A DNA stretch of 8,079 nucleotides from Gemmatimonadota bacterium (GTDB lineage: Bacteria; Gemmatimonadota; Gemmatimonadetes; Gemmatimonadales; GWC2-71-9): the NCBI GenBank assembly GCA_003220955.1, contig QHTW01000170.1, positions 1-8,079 on the forward strand, read 5' to 3'. The notes below the pieces were generated by a model. It made no database searches. It saw only the letters and a program-made list of their open reading frames with translations, and was not told the origin of the DNA. Position numbers and translations under genes: made by a program. Positions within the stretch are counted from its first letter, which is position 1. Every line of letters begins with the position of its first letter. Positions 1 through 6,719 of this stretch are shown piece after piece.

Positions 1-1
1 C

Positions 2-355
2 GGCTACGAAGCCCCTCCGCCGGATGCACCGCCGGCGCCGCTCCAGATTGACTTGAACGACTTACTGGCGGCCGCCGAGCGCGTGATCGCGCTGATTCCC
101 GAGCCCATGCTGCACCGCGTAGTGCCCCGGCCGCTCGACGTCGAGGGCGCGACCGCGCGGATCCAGGCGCTGCTCGCAGAGCGCGAAACGTTCGGCTGGA
201 GCGAGGCGGTGGGACCGCAAGCGACGTTGGTCGATGTGCTCTCGACATTCATCGCGCTGCTCGAGCTCGCGAAGCGCAGCTCGCTCACGTTGTCCCAGCC
301 TGAACCGTTCGGTCCCATGGTGATCCAGCGTGCAATCCCTCGCGAAGCTGCTTGA
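2..355 (+). CDS. scpA: Segregation and condensation protein A, C-terminal part (5' end outside window)
   Basis: Only the last 117 codons are visible; the reading frame is open from base 2 to the TGA at 353-355. ScpA is the kleisin subunit of the bacterial SMC condensin. It bridges the SMC head domains and binds ScpB, and so helps compact and segregate the chromosome in the cytoplasm. The visible part starts with a Pro-rich linker (YEAPPPDAPPAP). It ends with the kleisin C-terminal winged-helix region, where the stretch TFIALLELAKRSSLTLSQ followed by EPFGPMVI is the typical ScpA ending. A gene overlapping its 3' end by 26 bases reads as scpB, the usual partner, which strengthens the call. A TTG at 53 could be mistaken for a start, but the frame continues upstream of it with ScpA-like sequence. 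The N-terminal SMC-binding domain cannot be checked here. Confidence 0.9.
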   Translation, partial: GYEAPPPDAPPAPLQIDLNDLLAAAERVIALIPEPMLHRVVPRPLDVEGATARIQALLAERETFGWSEAVGPQATLVDVLSTFIALLELAKRSSLTLSQPEPFGPMVIQRAIPREAA

Positions 356-878
356 AGCCGCGCTGTTCGCGGCGTCGCGCCCGCTGACGCTCGAGGAGCT
401 GGCATCGCTCGATCCTACAGCGGGCGACCCTGCCGTCCGTGCCGCTCTGGCCGCCCTTCACGCGCAGTACGGCGAGGACCACGGCGTCGAGCTGGTCGAA
501 ATCGCGGAAGGCTGGCAGTTCCTCACGCGCCGCGAGTACGCCGAGACGATCGAGCGCGCACAGTTCGCGCTGCGGCCACGGCGCTTGTCGCCCGCGGCGC
601 TCGAAACGCTCGCGATCATCGCCTATCGGCAGCCGGTCGGACGCCTCGAGGTCGATGAGATCCGCGGCGTCGATTCCGGCGCCGTGATGGACAAGCTGGT
701 CGAGCGCGGCCTGATCGAAGTCGTCACGCGCGGCGAGGGGCTCGGCCGGCCGCTGCTCTACGGCACGACGCCCCCGTTCCTGGAGATTCTCGGACTGAAG
801 GACCTCGAGGACCTGCCGCGGCTGGAAGAGCTGTCGGTTGCTCTCCGGCGGCCCACACCAGTCGACGAAGCCGAATGA
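330..878 (+). CDS. scpB: Segregation and condensation protein B
   Basis: This 182-residue protein is the usual size for ScpB, the winged-helix partner that dimerises and binds the ScpA kleisin in the SMC-ScpAB condensin. Residues 1-78 form the first winged-helix domain (QSLAKLLEAALFAASRPLTL is a typical ScpB opening). Residues about 85-165 form the second, with the family signature LSPAALETLAIIAYRQPVGR, then EIRGVDSGAVMDKLVERGLI and GRPLLYGTTPPFLEILGL. A short acidic tail follows. The start is a GTG lying 26 bases inside scpA. It is chosen because the family homology begins directly at it, although no good Shine-Dalgarno sequence precedes it, so translation probably depends on coupling to scpA. 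Its stop overlaps the next gene in an ATGA. The family assignment is firm; activity is inferred from the family. Confidence 0.95.
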   Translation: MQSLAKLLEAALFAASRPLTLEELASLDPTAGDPAVRAALAALHAQYGEDHGVELVEIAEGWQFLTRREYAETIERAQFALRPRRLSPAALETLAIIAYRQPVGRLEVDEIRGVDSGAVMDKLVERGLIEVVTRGEGLGRPLLYGTTPPFLEILGLKDLEDLPRLEELSVALRRPTPVDEAE

Positions 879-1594
879 CCTTGATGCGCCTGCAGCGCGC
901 TTTGGCGCGCGCGGGCGTCGCATCCCGCCGCAAAGCCGAAGACTTGATTCGCTCCGGTCGCGTCCGCGTCGACGGGACGCCCGCGACGATCGGGATGAGC
1001 GTCGATCCCGACACGCAGACGGTCACTGTCGATGGCCGCCCGGTCCGCGGCGCGACGCGCACGACGTGGATCGCGCTCAACAAACCGATCGGCTATGTGG
1101 TGAGCCGGTCCGATCCGGAGGGCCGGCGCACCGTGTTCGGGCTTCTCCCCAAGGTGCCCGGCCTCACGTACGTTGGTCGGTTGGACGTGATGACCTCCGG
1201 GCTGCTGCTCCTGACGACTGACGGCGGGGCGGCCCACCGGCTCATGCATCCCCGGTACGAGGTGCCCCGCACCTACTGGCTGGGCGTCCACGGCGCGGAC
1301 GCCGCCGCCATCCGGGCCGCGCTGGCGCAGCGGATCGTGATCGACGGCCGGGCGGTGCGCATCGTCGAGTCGCGCGTGCGGCCGCAGGGGAAGTCGGTCG
1401 AGATCGAGGTGACGCTCGCCGAAGGGCGGCAGCGGATCGTGCGCCGCATCGCTGAAGCGCTGGGCCTCAAAGTCGAATGGTTGCACCGCGTGTCCTATGG
1501 CCCGGTCCGGCTCGGCAAGCTGGCCGAGGGCCAGTGGCGCGAGCTCACCCGGCACGAGATCGGAGCGATCGAGCGCTTGCATGGACCTCGCTGA
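875..1594 (+). CDS. rluB: Ribosomal large-subunit pseudouridine synthase, RluB/RsuA family
   Basis: This 239-residue protein belongs to the RsuA/RluB/E/F family, which isomerises a specific uridine of rRNA to pseudouridine. Residues 4-50 are the S4 RNA-binding domain (RLQRALARAGVASRRKAEDL, then GRVRVDG). The synthase domain follows, with NKPIGYVVS at 69-77 and the catalytic motif GRLDVMTSGLLLLTTDG at 101-117; Asp104 is the predicted nucleophile. The C-terminal block reads EGRQRIVRRI and later YGPVRLGKLAEGQWREL, matching the family end. RluB, acting on 23S rRNA near position 2605 in E. coli, is the best subfamily fit because this gene commonly follows scpB, but the specificity cannot be proved from sequence. 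The ATG at 875 overlaps the scpB stop (ATGA); a second in-frame ATG at 884 is possible. The C-terminal motif differs slightly from the common EGRNRQVRR form. Confidence 0.92.
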   Translation: MTLMRLQRALARAGVASRRKAEDLIRSGRVRVDGTPATIGMSVDPDTQTVTVDGRPVRGATRTTWIALNKPIGYVVSRSDPEGRRTVFGLLPKVPGLTYVGRLDVMTSGLLLLTTDGGAAHRLMHPRYEVPRTYWLGVHGADAAAIRAALAQRIVIDGRAVRIVESRVRPQGKSVEIEVTLAEGRQRIVRRIAEALGLKVEWLHRVSYGPVRLGKLAEGQWRELTRHEIGAIERLHGPR

Positions 1595-3242
1595 CCGGAC
1601 GGTGATGTTGCTCGGCGGCAGTGGGCTCGTGGGCCACGCCGTCGCACGTCGCGTGCTCGCGGCGCACCCGCCGCCGAGCCGTCTCGTGCTGGTCGCGCTG
1701 TTCGAAGCAGAGGTTCGCGCCGCGGCGCGGGCCCTCGAGCCTTACCGCGGCGCCGTGACGATCGATGTCGAATGGGGCAACGTCTTCATGCCGGCGGCGG
1801 TCGCGCGACTCGATATGGCCGCGATCCTGGCTGCGCCCGAGCATCGCGCGCTGGTACTCGGCGACTTGCTGGGTGATCTCGGCGATACCGTGCTGGAGCG
1901 CAGCCTGTTGTTTCGGCTCCTGCTGCGTTACAAACCCGACGCGGTCGTGGACAGCATCAATACCGCGACCGCGTTCGCGTATCAGGACATTTTCGACAGT
2001 TCGCGCGCCCTGCTCGCACGCGCGCAAGACGGCGCAGTCGCGATCGACCGCGCCACGATCGAGCAACACCTGCTGCGGCTTCCGATGCCGCAGCTGATCC
2101 GTCACGCGCAGATCATCACCGAGGCCCTGCGGCGCGCCGGCACGCAGGCCTACGTGAAGATCGGGACCAGCGGCACGGGCGGCATGGGATTCAACATCCC
2201 CTACACCCATTCGGAGGAGCGGCCCAGCGCCACGTTGCTGACGAAATCGGCGATCGCCGGCGCGCATTCGATGCTCTTGTTCCTGCTGGGACGGACGCCC
2301 GACGCGCCGGTCACGGTGGAGATTAAACCGACGGCGACGATCGCGTGGCGTGAGGTCGCGCACGGCCCGGTGCGGCGCAAGGGCAAGCCCATCCCGCTCG
2401 TCGACTGCGAAACACCGGTGCCGCTGAAAGCGGCGTTCGCGCCGGGTGCCTCACCGTGGCGCGACCTCGGCCGGCCGCTCGACGGCGTGTACATCGACGT
2501 GGGGGAGAATGGCCTGTTCGCGCGCGACGAGTTCGAGACGGTGACGGCGGTCGGGCAGATGGAATTCATCACTCCCGAAGAAGTCGCCGATTACGTGATG
2601 ATGGAGCTGCAGGGCCGGCCGACGGGGAAGGACATCGTGGCGGCGCTGGACGCGTCCACCGCGGGACCGACCTATCGTGCCGGAGTCCTGCGCCGCAACG
2701 CGATCGGCAGGCTCAGGGCGCTCGAGGAGAGCCGCCACGCGCGCGGCGTTGCCTACGAGATGCTGGGTCCGCCACGCCTCACCAAATTGCTCTACGAGGC
2801 GTATCTGTGCCGCCAACTGTGCCCGAACGTACGAGCCCTCGCGGGCAGCCAGGCCGGGGCGCTGGCGGAGGCGGCGTGGCACTTGCTCACCACGGACGGG
2901 GCGCTGCGGCAGCAGATTATCTCCGTCGGGTTGCCGATCGTGGCACCGGATGGCAAAAATGTCTACCGCGGCAGCACCGTCGTTGTCCCACCCGAGCCCG
3001 GCCGCGACCTGCTGAGCGTCGCACCGCGCGGCTGGGTCGATTTGCGGCTGGAGCAATTCGGGGTGTGGATCCGGCGGGCCGGCACGATGATCCGGGAGGC
3101 GGAAGCGCGACACGCCGGGCCGCAGAGTTCCGGCAGCGACGTCGAGTGGAACGCGATCGAGGCCGATGATCCGATCGAGCCATCACGCTTCGCCACGTGG
3201 GTCTTTACCGTCGAGGACAAGGGGACGCGTATCAAGCGCTAA
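1581..3242 (+). CDS. Uncharacterised protein with N-terminal NAD(P)-binding Rossmann fold (extended SDR-like)
   Basis: This 553-residue protein has no function I can name. Residues 8-18 read VMLLGGSGLVG, a GxxGxxG dinucleotide-binding loop after a beta strand, followed by the helix GHAVARRVL. At 118-130 KPDAVVDSINTAT matches the strand and turn that follow the nucleotide in extended short-chain dehydrogenase/epimerases. A second glycine-rich motif lies at 193-216: TSGTGGMGFNIPY followed by THSEERPS. I see no clear YxxxK catalytic pair, so it may not be a standard SDR enzyme. The C-terminal 180 residues look largely helical and unlike any domain I recognise. No signal peptide or membrane segment is seen, so it is probably cytoplasmic. 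The start is the ATG at 1581, because the Rossmann strand begins eight residues later. An in-frame GTG at 1497 would put 28 unrelated residues inside the preceding gene. It overlaps the upstream gene by 14 bases and the downstream one by 1. Confidence 0.8.
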   Translation: MDLADRTVMLLGGSGLVGHAVARRVLAAHPPPSRLVLVALFEAEVRAAARALEPYRGAVTIDVEWGNVFMPAAVARLDMAAILAAPEHRALVLGDLLGDLGDTVLERSLLFRLLLRYKPDAVVDSINTATAFAYQDIFDSSRALLARAQDGAVAIDRATIEQHLLRLPMPQLIRHAQIITEALRRAGTQAYVKIGTSGTGGMGFNIPYTHSEERPSATLLTKSAIAGAHSMLLFLLGRTPDAPVTVEIKPTATIAWREVAHGPVRRKGKPIPLVDCETPVPLKAAFAPGASPWRDLGRPLDGVYIDVGENGLFARDEFETVTAVGQMEFITPEEVADYVMMELQGRPTGKDIVAALDASTAGPTYRAGVLRRNAIGRLRALEESRHARGVAYEMLGPPRLTKLLYEAYLCRQLCPNVRALAGSQAGALAEAAWHLLTTDGALRQQIISVGLPIVAPDGKNVYRGSTVVVPPEPGRDLLSVAPRGWVDLRLEQFGVWIRRAGTMIREAEARHAGPQSSGSDVEWNAIEADDPIEPSRFATWVFTVEDKGTRIKR

Positions 3243-4828
3243 TGGCGATCGACACGGGTGCAGTGGACCGCGCGCTCGGCGCGATCGGCACGACCTTCCG
3301 GCTGACGCGCCTGTACCCGCCGTCGCATCCGGCGGTGCTGGAGGCCATGCGCCTGATCACCTCGGGCTTACCGGGACTCGCCGCGCTGGGGACTGTCGAG
3401 TGGAAGATCGGCGCGACGGGACTGCACTGGCACGGCCAGCATCTGCTGCCGCGCAACACGCAAGTCGCCGAGCTTGCCGGCCTGTTGTTCGCGCGCGGCG
3501 TCCGTTCGATTCAGATCAATCCCGGCGTCACGGCGGAGCACTGGCTGGGTCTGTTCGGCGTTGCGGTGGGCAACGTCGCACCCGACGACGCCGTGCTCGG
3601 GCGCATTGCGGTGCTACTCGGCCGCCGCGCGAGCCAACGGCTCTCCGCCTCCCGCGTGCTTGAGGAAGTCGCACCCGCTGCGCCGCCGATTCAAGCGTCG
3701 CCGCCGCCTCCCTCGCCGCCGGTTCAATCGCCGCCCCCCCCCTCCGCCGCCCCATCGGCGCCTGTTTTCATCGCCGCCCCGACGCCGCCTTCAGAGACGA
3801 TCGGACCGGCACGCCAGAGCAGCGCGTTCCGGCCCGATGTGCTGCCGGCCGACGTCGAAGCGCGACGAGCCGTCACTGCGTTGCAGGCCGCGTCGCGGCC
3901 TGAAGATCAGCGGGCGATCATCGACAAGCTGCGGCATCTCACGCCGGACGTGATCGCCTTACGCGACATCGGCGCCGTGGCCGAGGTCGTGGCTGGGCTG
4001 GATCGCTCGCTCGGCAAGATTCAGGATCCCGAGATGCAAGAGGCCATCGGGGACGTGGCGGGGGCGCTTGCGGACGAGGCTATAGTGGAGCGTATGGTAA
4101 CGCGGCTTGGCGAGCCCCGTGTCCCGCCCGCCGAGCGCGCGCATCTCGTGAATGCGGTGGGGGCGCTGGGCGCCGTCTCCGCCGGTCTCGTGGTGGATGC
4201 GTATCTGCACGCGGCGCCGGAGCTGCGCGAGGCCTATCGCGCGGCCATGCGGGCGGCCGGAGAGCGCACGGTCGAAGTGTTGCAGAGCCGCGTTTCCAGC
4301 AAGGTACCCGAGGTGGTCGCGGCCGCAGCGGAGTTCTTAGGGCTGAGTGGCAGCCCGGCAGTCACCGAATCGCTCATCGGACTCACGCACCACGCGGATG
4401 AGCGCGTACGGGAAGCGGCACTCCTCGGTCTCGCGGAGCTGGGTGGGCGAGAGATCGCGCGGCCCGCGATGCCCGCGTTGAAAGACGAATCGGTGTTGGT
4501 CCGCACGGCCGCGGCGCGCGCGATTGCGGGGGCCGGCGACGTGGGAGCGACGACGGTTTTGGTGCGACGGCTGGAGCAGGAGAAGGACGAGGGGGTATTG
4601 GCTGCGTTGCTGAAGGCGATCGGCCAGCTGGGAGCCAAGGAAGCTCTGGAAGTGCTCGCGAAGTACGCCGAACCCGGCGGGAGACCGCGGCGCACGCCGT
4701 TCGTGCGCGCGGCCGCCATCGAAGGACTGGCGAGTCTGGATCGAATGGAGGCAAAAGCGTTGCTCGAGCTCTATGCGCGGGACAAGGAGCCCACGGTGAA
4801 GCGCGCCGCGGAGGCGTCACTCCGATGA
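3242..4828 (+). CDS. HEAT-repeat protein with conserved N-terminal domain and proline-rich linker
   Basis: This 528-residue, probably cytoplasmic protein has three parts. Residues 1-142 form a compact N-terminal domain with the motif LYPPSHP at 24-30 and VEWKIGATGLHWHG-like strands. I recognise its style from bacterial HEAT-repeat proteins but know no function. Residues 143-183 are a low-complexity Pro/Ala/Ser linker. Residues about 200-528 are alpha-helical, with clear HEAT-like units from about 353 onward, each carrying the helix-turn-helix pattern (DERVREAALLGLAELGG, then ESVLVRTAAARAIAGAGD, then TPFVRAAAIEGLASLD). Such repeats normally serve as protein-binding scaffolds. The start is the ATG at 3242, whose A is the last base of the preceding TAA stop. 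A GTG at 3197 is in frame but lies inside the upstream gene. The stop overlaps moxR in an ATGA, suggesting expression with the MoxR-Bat block. A role as scaffold or regulator there is inference. Confidence 0.88.
   Translation: MAIDTGAVDRALGAIGTTFRLTRLYPPSHPAVLEAMRLITSGLPGLAALGTVEWKIGATGLHWHGQHLLPRNTQVAELAGLLFARGVRSIQINPGVTAEHWLGLFGVAVGNVAPDDAVLGRIAVLLGRRASQRLSASRVLEEVAPAAPPIQASPPPPSPPVQSPPPPSAAPSAPVFIAAPTPPSETIGPARQSSAFRPDVLPADVEARRAVTALQAASRPEDQRAIIDKLRHLTPDVIALRDIGAVAEVVAGLDRSLGKIQDPEMQEAIGDVAGALADEAIVERMVTRLGEPRVPPAERAHLVNAVGALGAVSAGLVVDAYLHAAPELREAYRAAMRAAGERTVEVLQSRVSSKVPEVVAAAAEFLGLSGSPAVTESLIGLTHHADERVREAALLGLAELGGREIARPAMPALKDESVLVRTAAARAIAGAGDVGATTVLVRRLEQEKDEGVLAALLKAIGQLGAKEALEVLAKYAEPGGRPRRTPFVRAAAIEGLASLDRMEAKALLELYARDKEPTVKRAAEASLR
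3683..3745 (+). repeat. Imperfect tandem duplication in the proline-rich linker, ending in a nine-C tract
   Basis: Two adjacent in-frame units encode PPIQASPPPPS (3683-3715, 33 bases) and PPVQSPPPPS (3716-3745, 30 bases). They differ by a one-codon indel and a few substitutions. The second unit contains an uninterrupted run of nine C at 3734-3742, reading as three CCC proline codons. This looks like slippage-driven expansion of a flexible linker between the N-terminal domain and the HEAT region. The frame stays open on both sides, so the gene is intact as given. Confidence 0.8.
4810..4814 (+). promoter_or_regulatory. Ribosome binding site for moxR
   Basis: GGAGG lies ten bases upstream of the ATG at 4825, inside the end of the HEAT-repeat gene. 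It is one of the clearest Shine-Dalgarno sequences in the window. It supports the ATG at 4825 as the moxR start and suggests that the MoxR ATPase can recruit ribosomes directly as well as by coupling. Confidence 0.6.
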
Positions 4829-5799
4829 CCACACGCACGGCGAAGACGACCGATGCCGTACTGACGCAGACGATCACGCGCGAAGTCGCGAAACGCGTGG
4901 TCGGGCAGGAGGTCATGGTGGAGCGCCTGCTCATTGGGCTGCTCACCGGCGGCCACATTCTGCTCGAAGGCGTGCCGGGCCTGGCCAAGACGCTGGCGGT
5001 GCGGACGGTTGCCGAGTGCTTGCGCATCAGCTTCTCGCGCATCCAGTTCACCCCCGATCTGCTGCCGGCCGACGTGATCGGCACGATGGTGTTCGATCAG
5101 CGGTCCCAGGAGTTCTATCCGAAGAAGGGCCCGTTGTTCGCGAACCTCGTTCTCGCCGACGAAATCAACCGCGCGCCCGCGAAGGTGCAGTCGGCGCTGC
5201 TCGAGGCGATGCAGGAAAAGCAGGTGACGATCGGCGGCGAGACCTTCTACCTCGGCGAGCCATTCCTCGTGCTCGCAACGCAGAACCCGATCGAGCACGA
5301 AGGGACGTACCCGCTGCCCGAGGCGCAGCTCGACCGTTTCATGCTCAAGGTGCGCGTCGGCTATCCATCGCGCGACGCCGAAAAGGAAATCGTGGGTCGC
5401 ATGGCCTCCGGACGGCCGATCGAGGTGCAGCGGATCGCGGAAGCCGAGGATATTCTCGCAGCCCGGAGCGCGATCGCCGAGCTGTTCATGGATCAGAAGG
5501 TGGTCGACTATATCGTGGACGCCGTGCGCGCGACCCGTGAGCCGCAGGCCGTCGGTCTGCCGGAGCTCAAGCCGCTGATCGCATTCGGCGCCTCGCCGCG
5601 CGCGTCGATCTATCTCGCCCAGGCCGCCCGCGCCCACGCCTACCTGCGCGGCCGCGCCTTCGTCGTACCCGAGGACGTGAAGGCGATGGCCTTCGACGTG
5701 CTGCGGCATCGTATCCTGCTCACCTTCGAAGCCGAGGCGGAGGACGTCGACACCGACCACGTGATCACGAAGATCCTCGAGGCGGTCGGAGTGCCGTGA
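4825..5799 (+). CDS. MoxR-family AAA+ ATPase
   Basis: This 324-residue protein is full length for the MoxR family, cytoplasmic AAA+ ATPases thought to act as chaperones in protein maturation, often with VWA-domain partners. All ATPase motifs are present: Walker A GVPGLAKT at 49-56, Walker B LVLADEINRAP at 108-118 with Glu113 as catalytic base, sensor 1 ATQNPIEHEGTYPLPEAQ with Asn154, the predicted arginine finger Arg171 in LDRF, and sensor 2 GASPRAS with Arg259. The C-terminal lid ends with AHAYLRGRAFVVPEDVKA, typical of the family. It is the first gene of a moxR-DUF58-BatD/DUF4381-BatA order seen in many bacteria, which supports a function with those products. Its ATG overlaps the HEAT gene stop (ATGA) and its TGA overlaps the next start (GTGA). 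The family call is secure; the substrate is unknown. Confidence 0.97.
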   Translation: MTTRTAKTTDAVLTQTITREVAKRVVGQEVMVERLLIGLLTGGHILLEGVPGLAKTLAVRTVAECLRISFSRIQFTPDLLPADVIGTMVFDQRSQEFYPKKGPLFANLVLADEINRAPAKVQSALLEAMQEKQVTIGGETFYLGEPFLVLATQNPIEHEGTYPLPEAQLDRFMLKVRVGYPSRDAEKEIVGRMASGRPIEVQRIAEAEDILAARSAIAELFMDQKVVDYIVDAVRATREPQAVGLPELKPLIAFGASPRASIYLAQAARAHAYLRGRAFVVPEDVKAMAFDVLRHRILLTFEAEAEDVDTDHVITKILEAVGVP

Positions 5800-6719
5800 A
5801 GTACGAAGGCCCAGAGCGCCGCGGGGCAGCGAGGTCCCCGGTCAAGGCCCGTCGGCGGGCCGTTACCTCCGACGTGCTCAAGCAAGTGAAGGGGATCGAG
5901 CTGCGGACTCGGAACCTCGTCAGCACCCTGTTCTCCGGCGAATACCGCTCCGTCTTCCGCGGCCAAGGGATCGAGTTCGCCGAAGTGCGGGCCTACCAAC
6001 AGGGTGACGACTTTCGCGCCATCGATTGGAACGTCTCGGCGCGCATGGGCCACCCGTTCGTCAAGACCTTTATGGAGGAGCGTGAGCTGACGCTGCTCCT
6101 CATCGTGGACCAATCTGGATCGCTGCATTTCGGCCGGCCCTACACCAAGGCCGGGCTCGCGGTCGAGGTTGCCGCAGTGCTGGCGCTCGCCGCAGCCCGG
6201 CACAACGACCGCGTCGGGGCGCTCCTGTTCGCCGACGCGCCCGAGTACGTCGTGCGCCCCGCCAAAGGGCGCGCCCACGCCTTGCGTGTCATCCGAGACC
6301 TCGTGGCGTTCGCGCCCCGCGGTCGGGGCACCAACCTCGGCGGGGCGCTGAGTTATGCGGCGAAACTGCTGCGGCATCGGGCCATCATCGTCGTACTCTC
6401 GGACTTCCGAGCCGCGGAGTGGGAGGACCCGCTCACCCAGCTCGCGGCGCGCCACGAGGTCGTCGCGATCACCATCGACGATCCGCGGGAGTACGACTTC
6501 CCGGACGCGGGGTGGGTCGAGCTCGAAGATGCGGAGACGGGGCAGCGCTTGCTCGTGGATACGAGCCACGGCCCCACGCGCACGCGCATCCGGGTCGCGG
6601 CCGAACGGATGCAACAGGAGCGCAGTCGCAAGCTCGTCCAGGCTGGGGTAGATCGCGTGTCGCTCTTCACCACCATCCCGTACGGGGTTCCGTTGCGGCG
6701 TGCCTTTGCGAGCCGATGA
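5796..6719 (+). CDS. DUF58 protein with VWA-like fold and complete MIDAS site
   Basis: This 307-residue protein belongs to the DUF58 family, which is nearly always encoded beside moxR. The family core begins near residue 26 (LKQVKGIELRTRNLV, LFSGEYRSVFRGQGIEF) and holds the signature YQQGDDFRAIDWNVSAR at 67-83 and VKTFMEERE at 89-97. A VWA-type domain follows with every MIDAS ligand in place: Asp105, Ser107 and Ser109 (DQSGS), Thr179 (GRGTN) and Asp203 (VLSDF), so metal-dependent binding of a partner is likely. No membrane segment is seen; this is the soluble short form of DUF58, not the form with two N-terminal helices. The start is a GTG in a GTGA overlap with moxR; a GGAG at 5788-5791 stands only four bases before it. 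The first 24 residues are Arg-rich and poorly conserved in style. A role as MoxR partner is inferred from genome context. Confidence 0.95.
   Translation: MKYEGPERRGAARSPVKARRRAVTSDVLKQVKGIELRTRNLVSTLFSGEYRSVFRGQGIEFAEVRAYQQGDDFRAIDWNVSARMGHPFVKTFMEERELTLLLIVDQSGSLHFGRPYTKAGLAVEVAAVLALAAARHNDRVGALLFADAPEYVVRPAKGRAHALRVIRDLVAFAPRGRGTNLGGALSYAAKLLRHRAIIVVLSDFRAAEWEDPLTQLAARHEVVAITIDDPREYDFPDAGWVELEDAETGQRLLVDTSHGPTRTRIRVAAERMQQERSRKLVQAGVDRVSLFTTIPYGVPLRRAFASR

Noticed and set aside
1497..1580. In-frame GTG extension of the Rossmann protein
   Set aside because: The added 28 residues sit inside the pseudouridine synthase C-terminus, precede the natural fold start and have no conserved character.
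758..1582. 274-residue minus-strand frame opposite scpB and rluB
   Set aside because: It overlaps two confidently identified genes and has the His/Arg/Asp-rich composition typical of a shadow frame; it also crosses the scpB/rluB boundary.
1545..2363. 272-residue minus-strand frame opposite the Rossmann gene
   Set aside because: The plus-strand frame has a clean GxxGxxG start and runs 553 codons; the antisense product is Arg/Gln-rich without motifs.
4771..5760. 329-residue minus-strand frame opposite moxR
   Set aside because: The opposite strand encodes a complete MoxR with all ATPase motifs; the antisense translation shows no recognisable domain and mirrors the codon bias of moxR.
6419..6715. 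In-frame upstream extension of the BatD-like protein
   Set aside because: It is an alternate reading of DUF58 codons, Arg/His/Gly-rich, and would bury the hydrophobic leader that begins at 6716.
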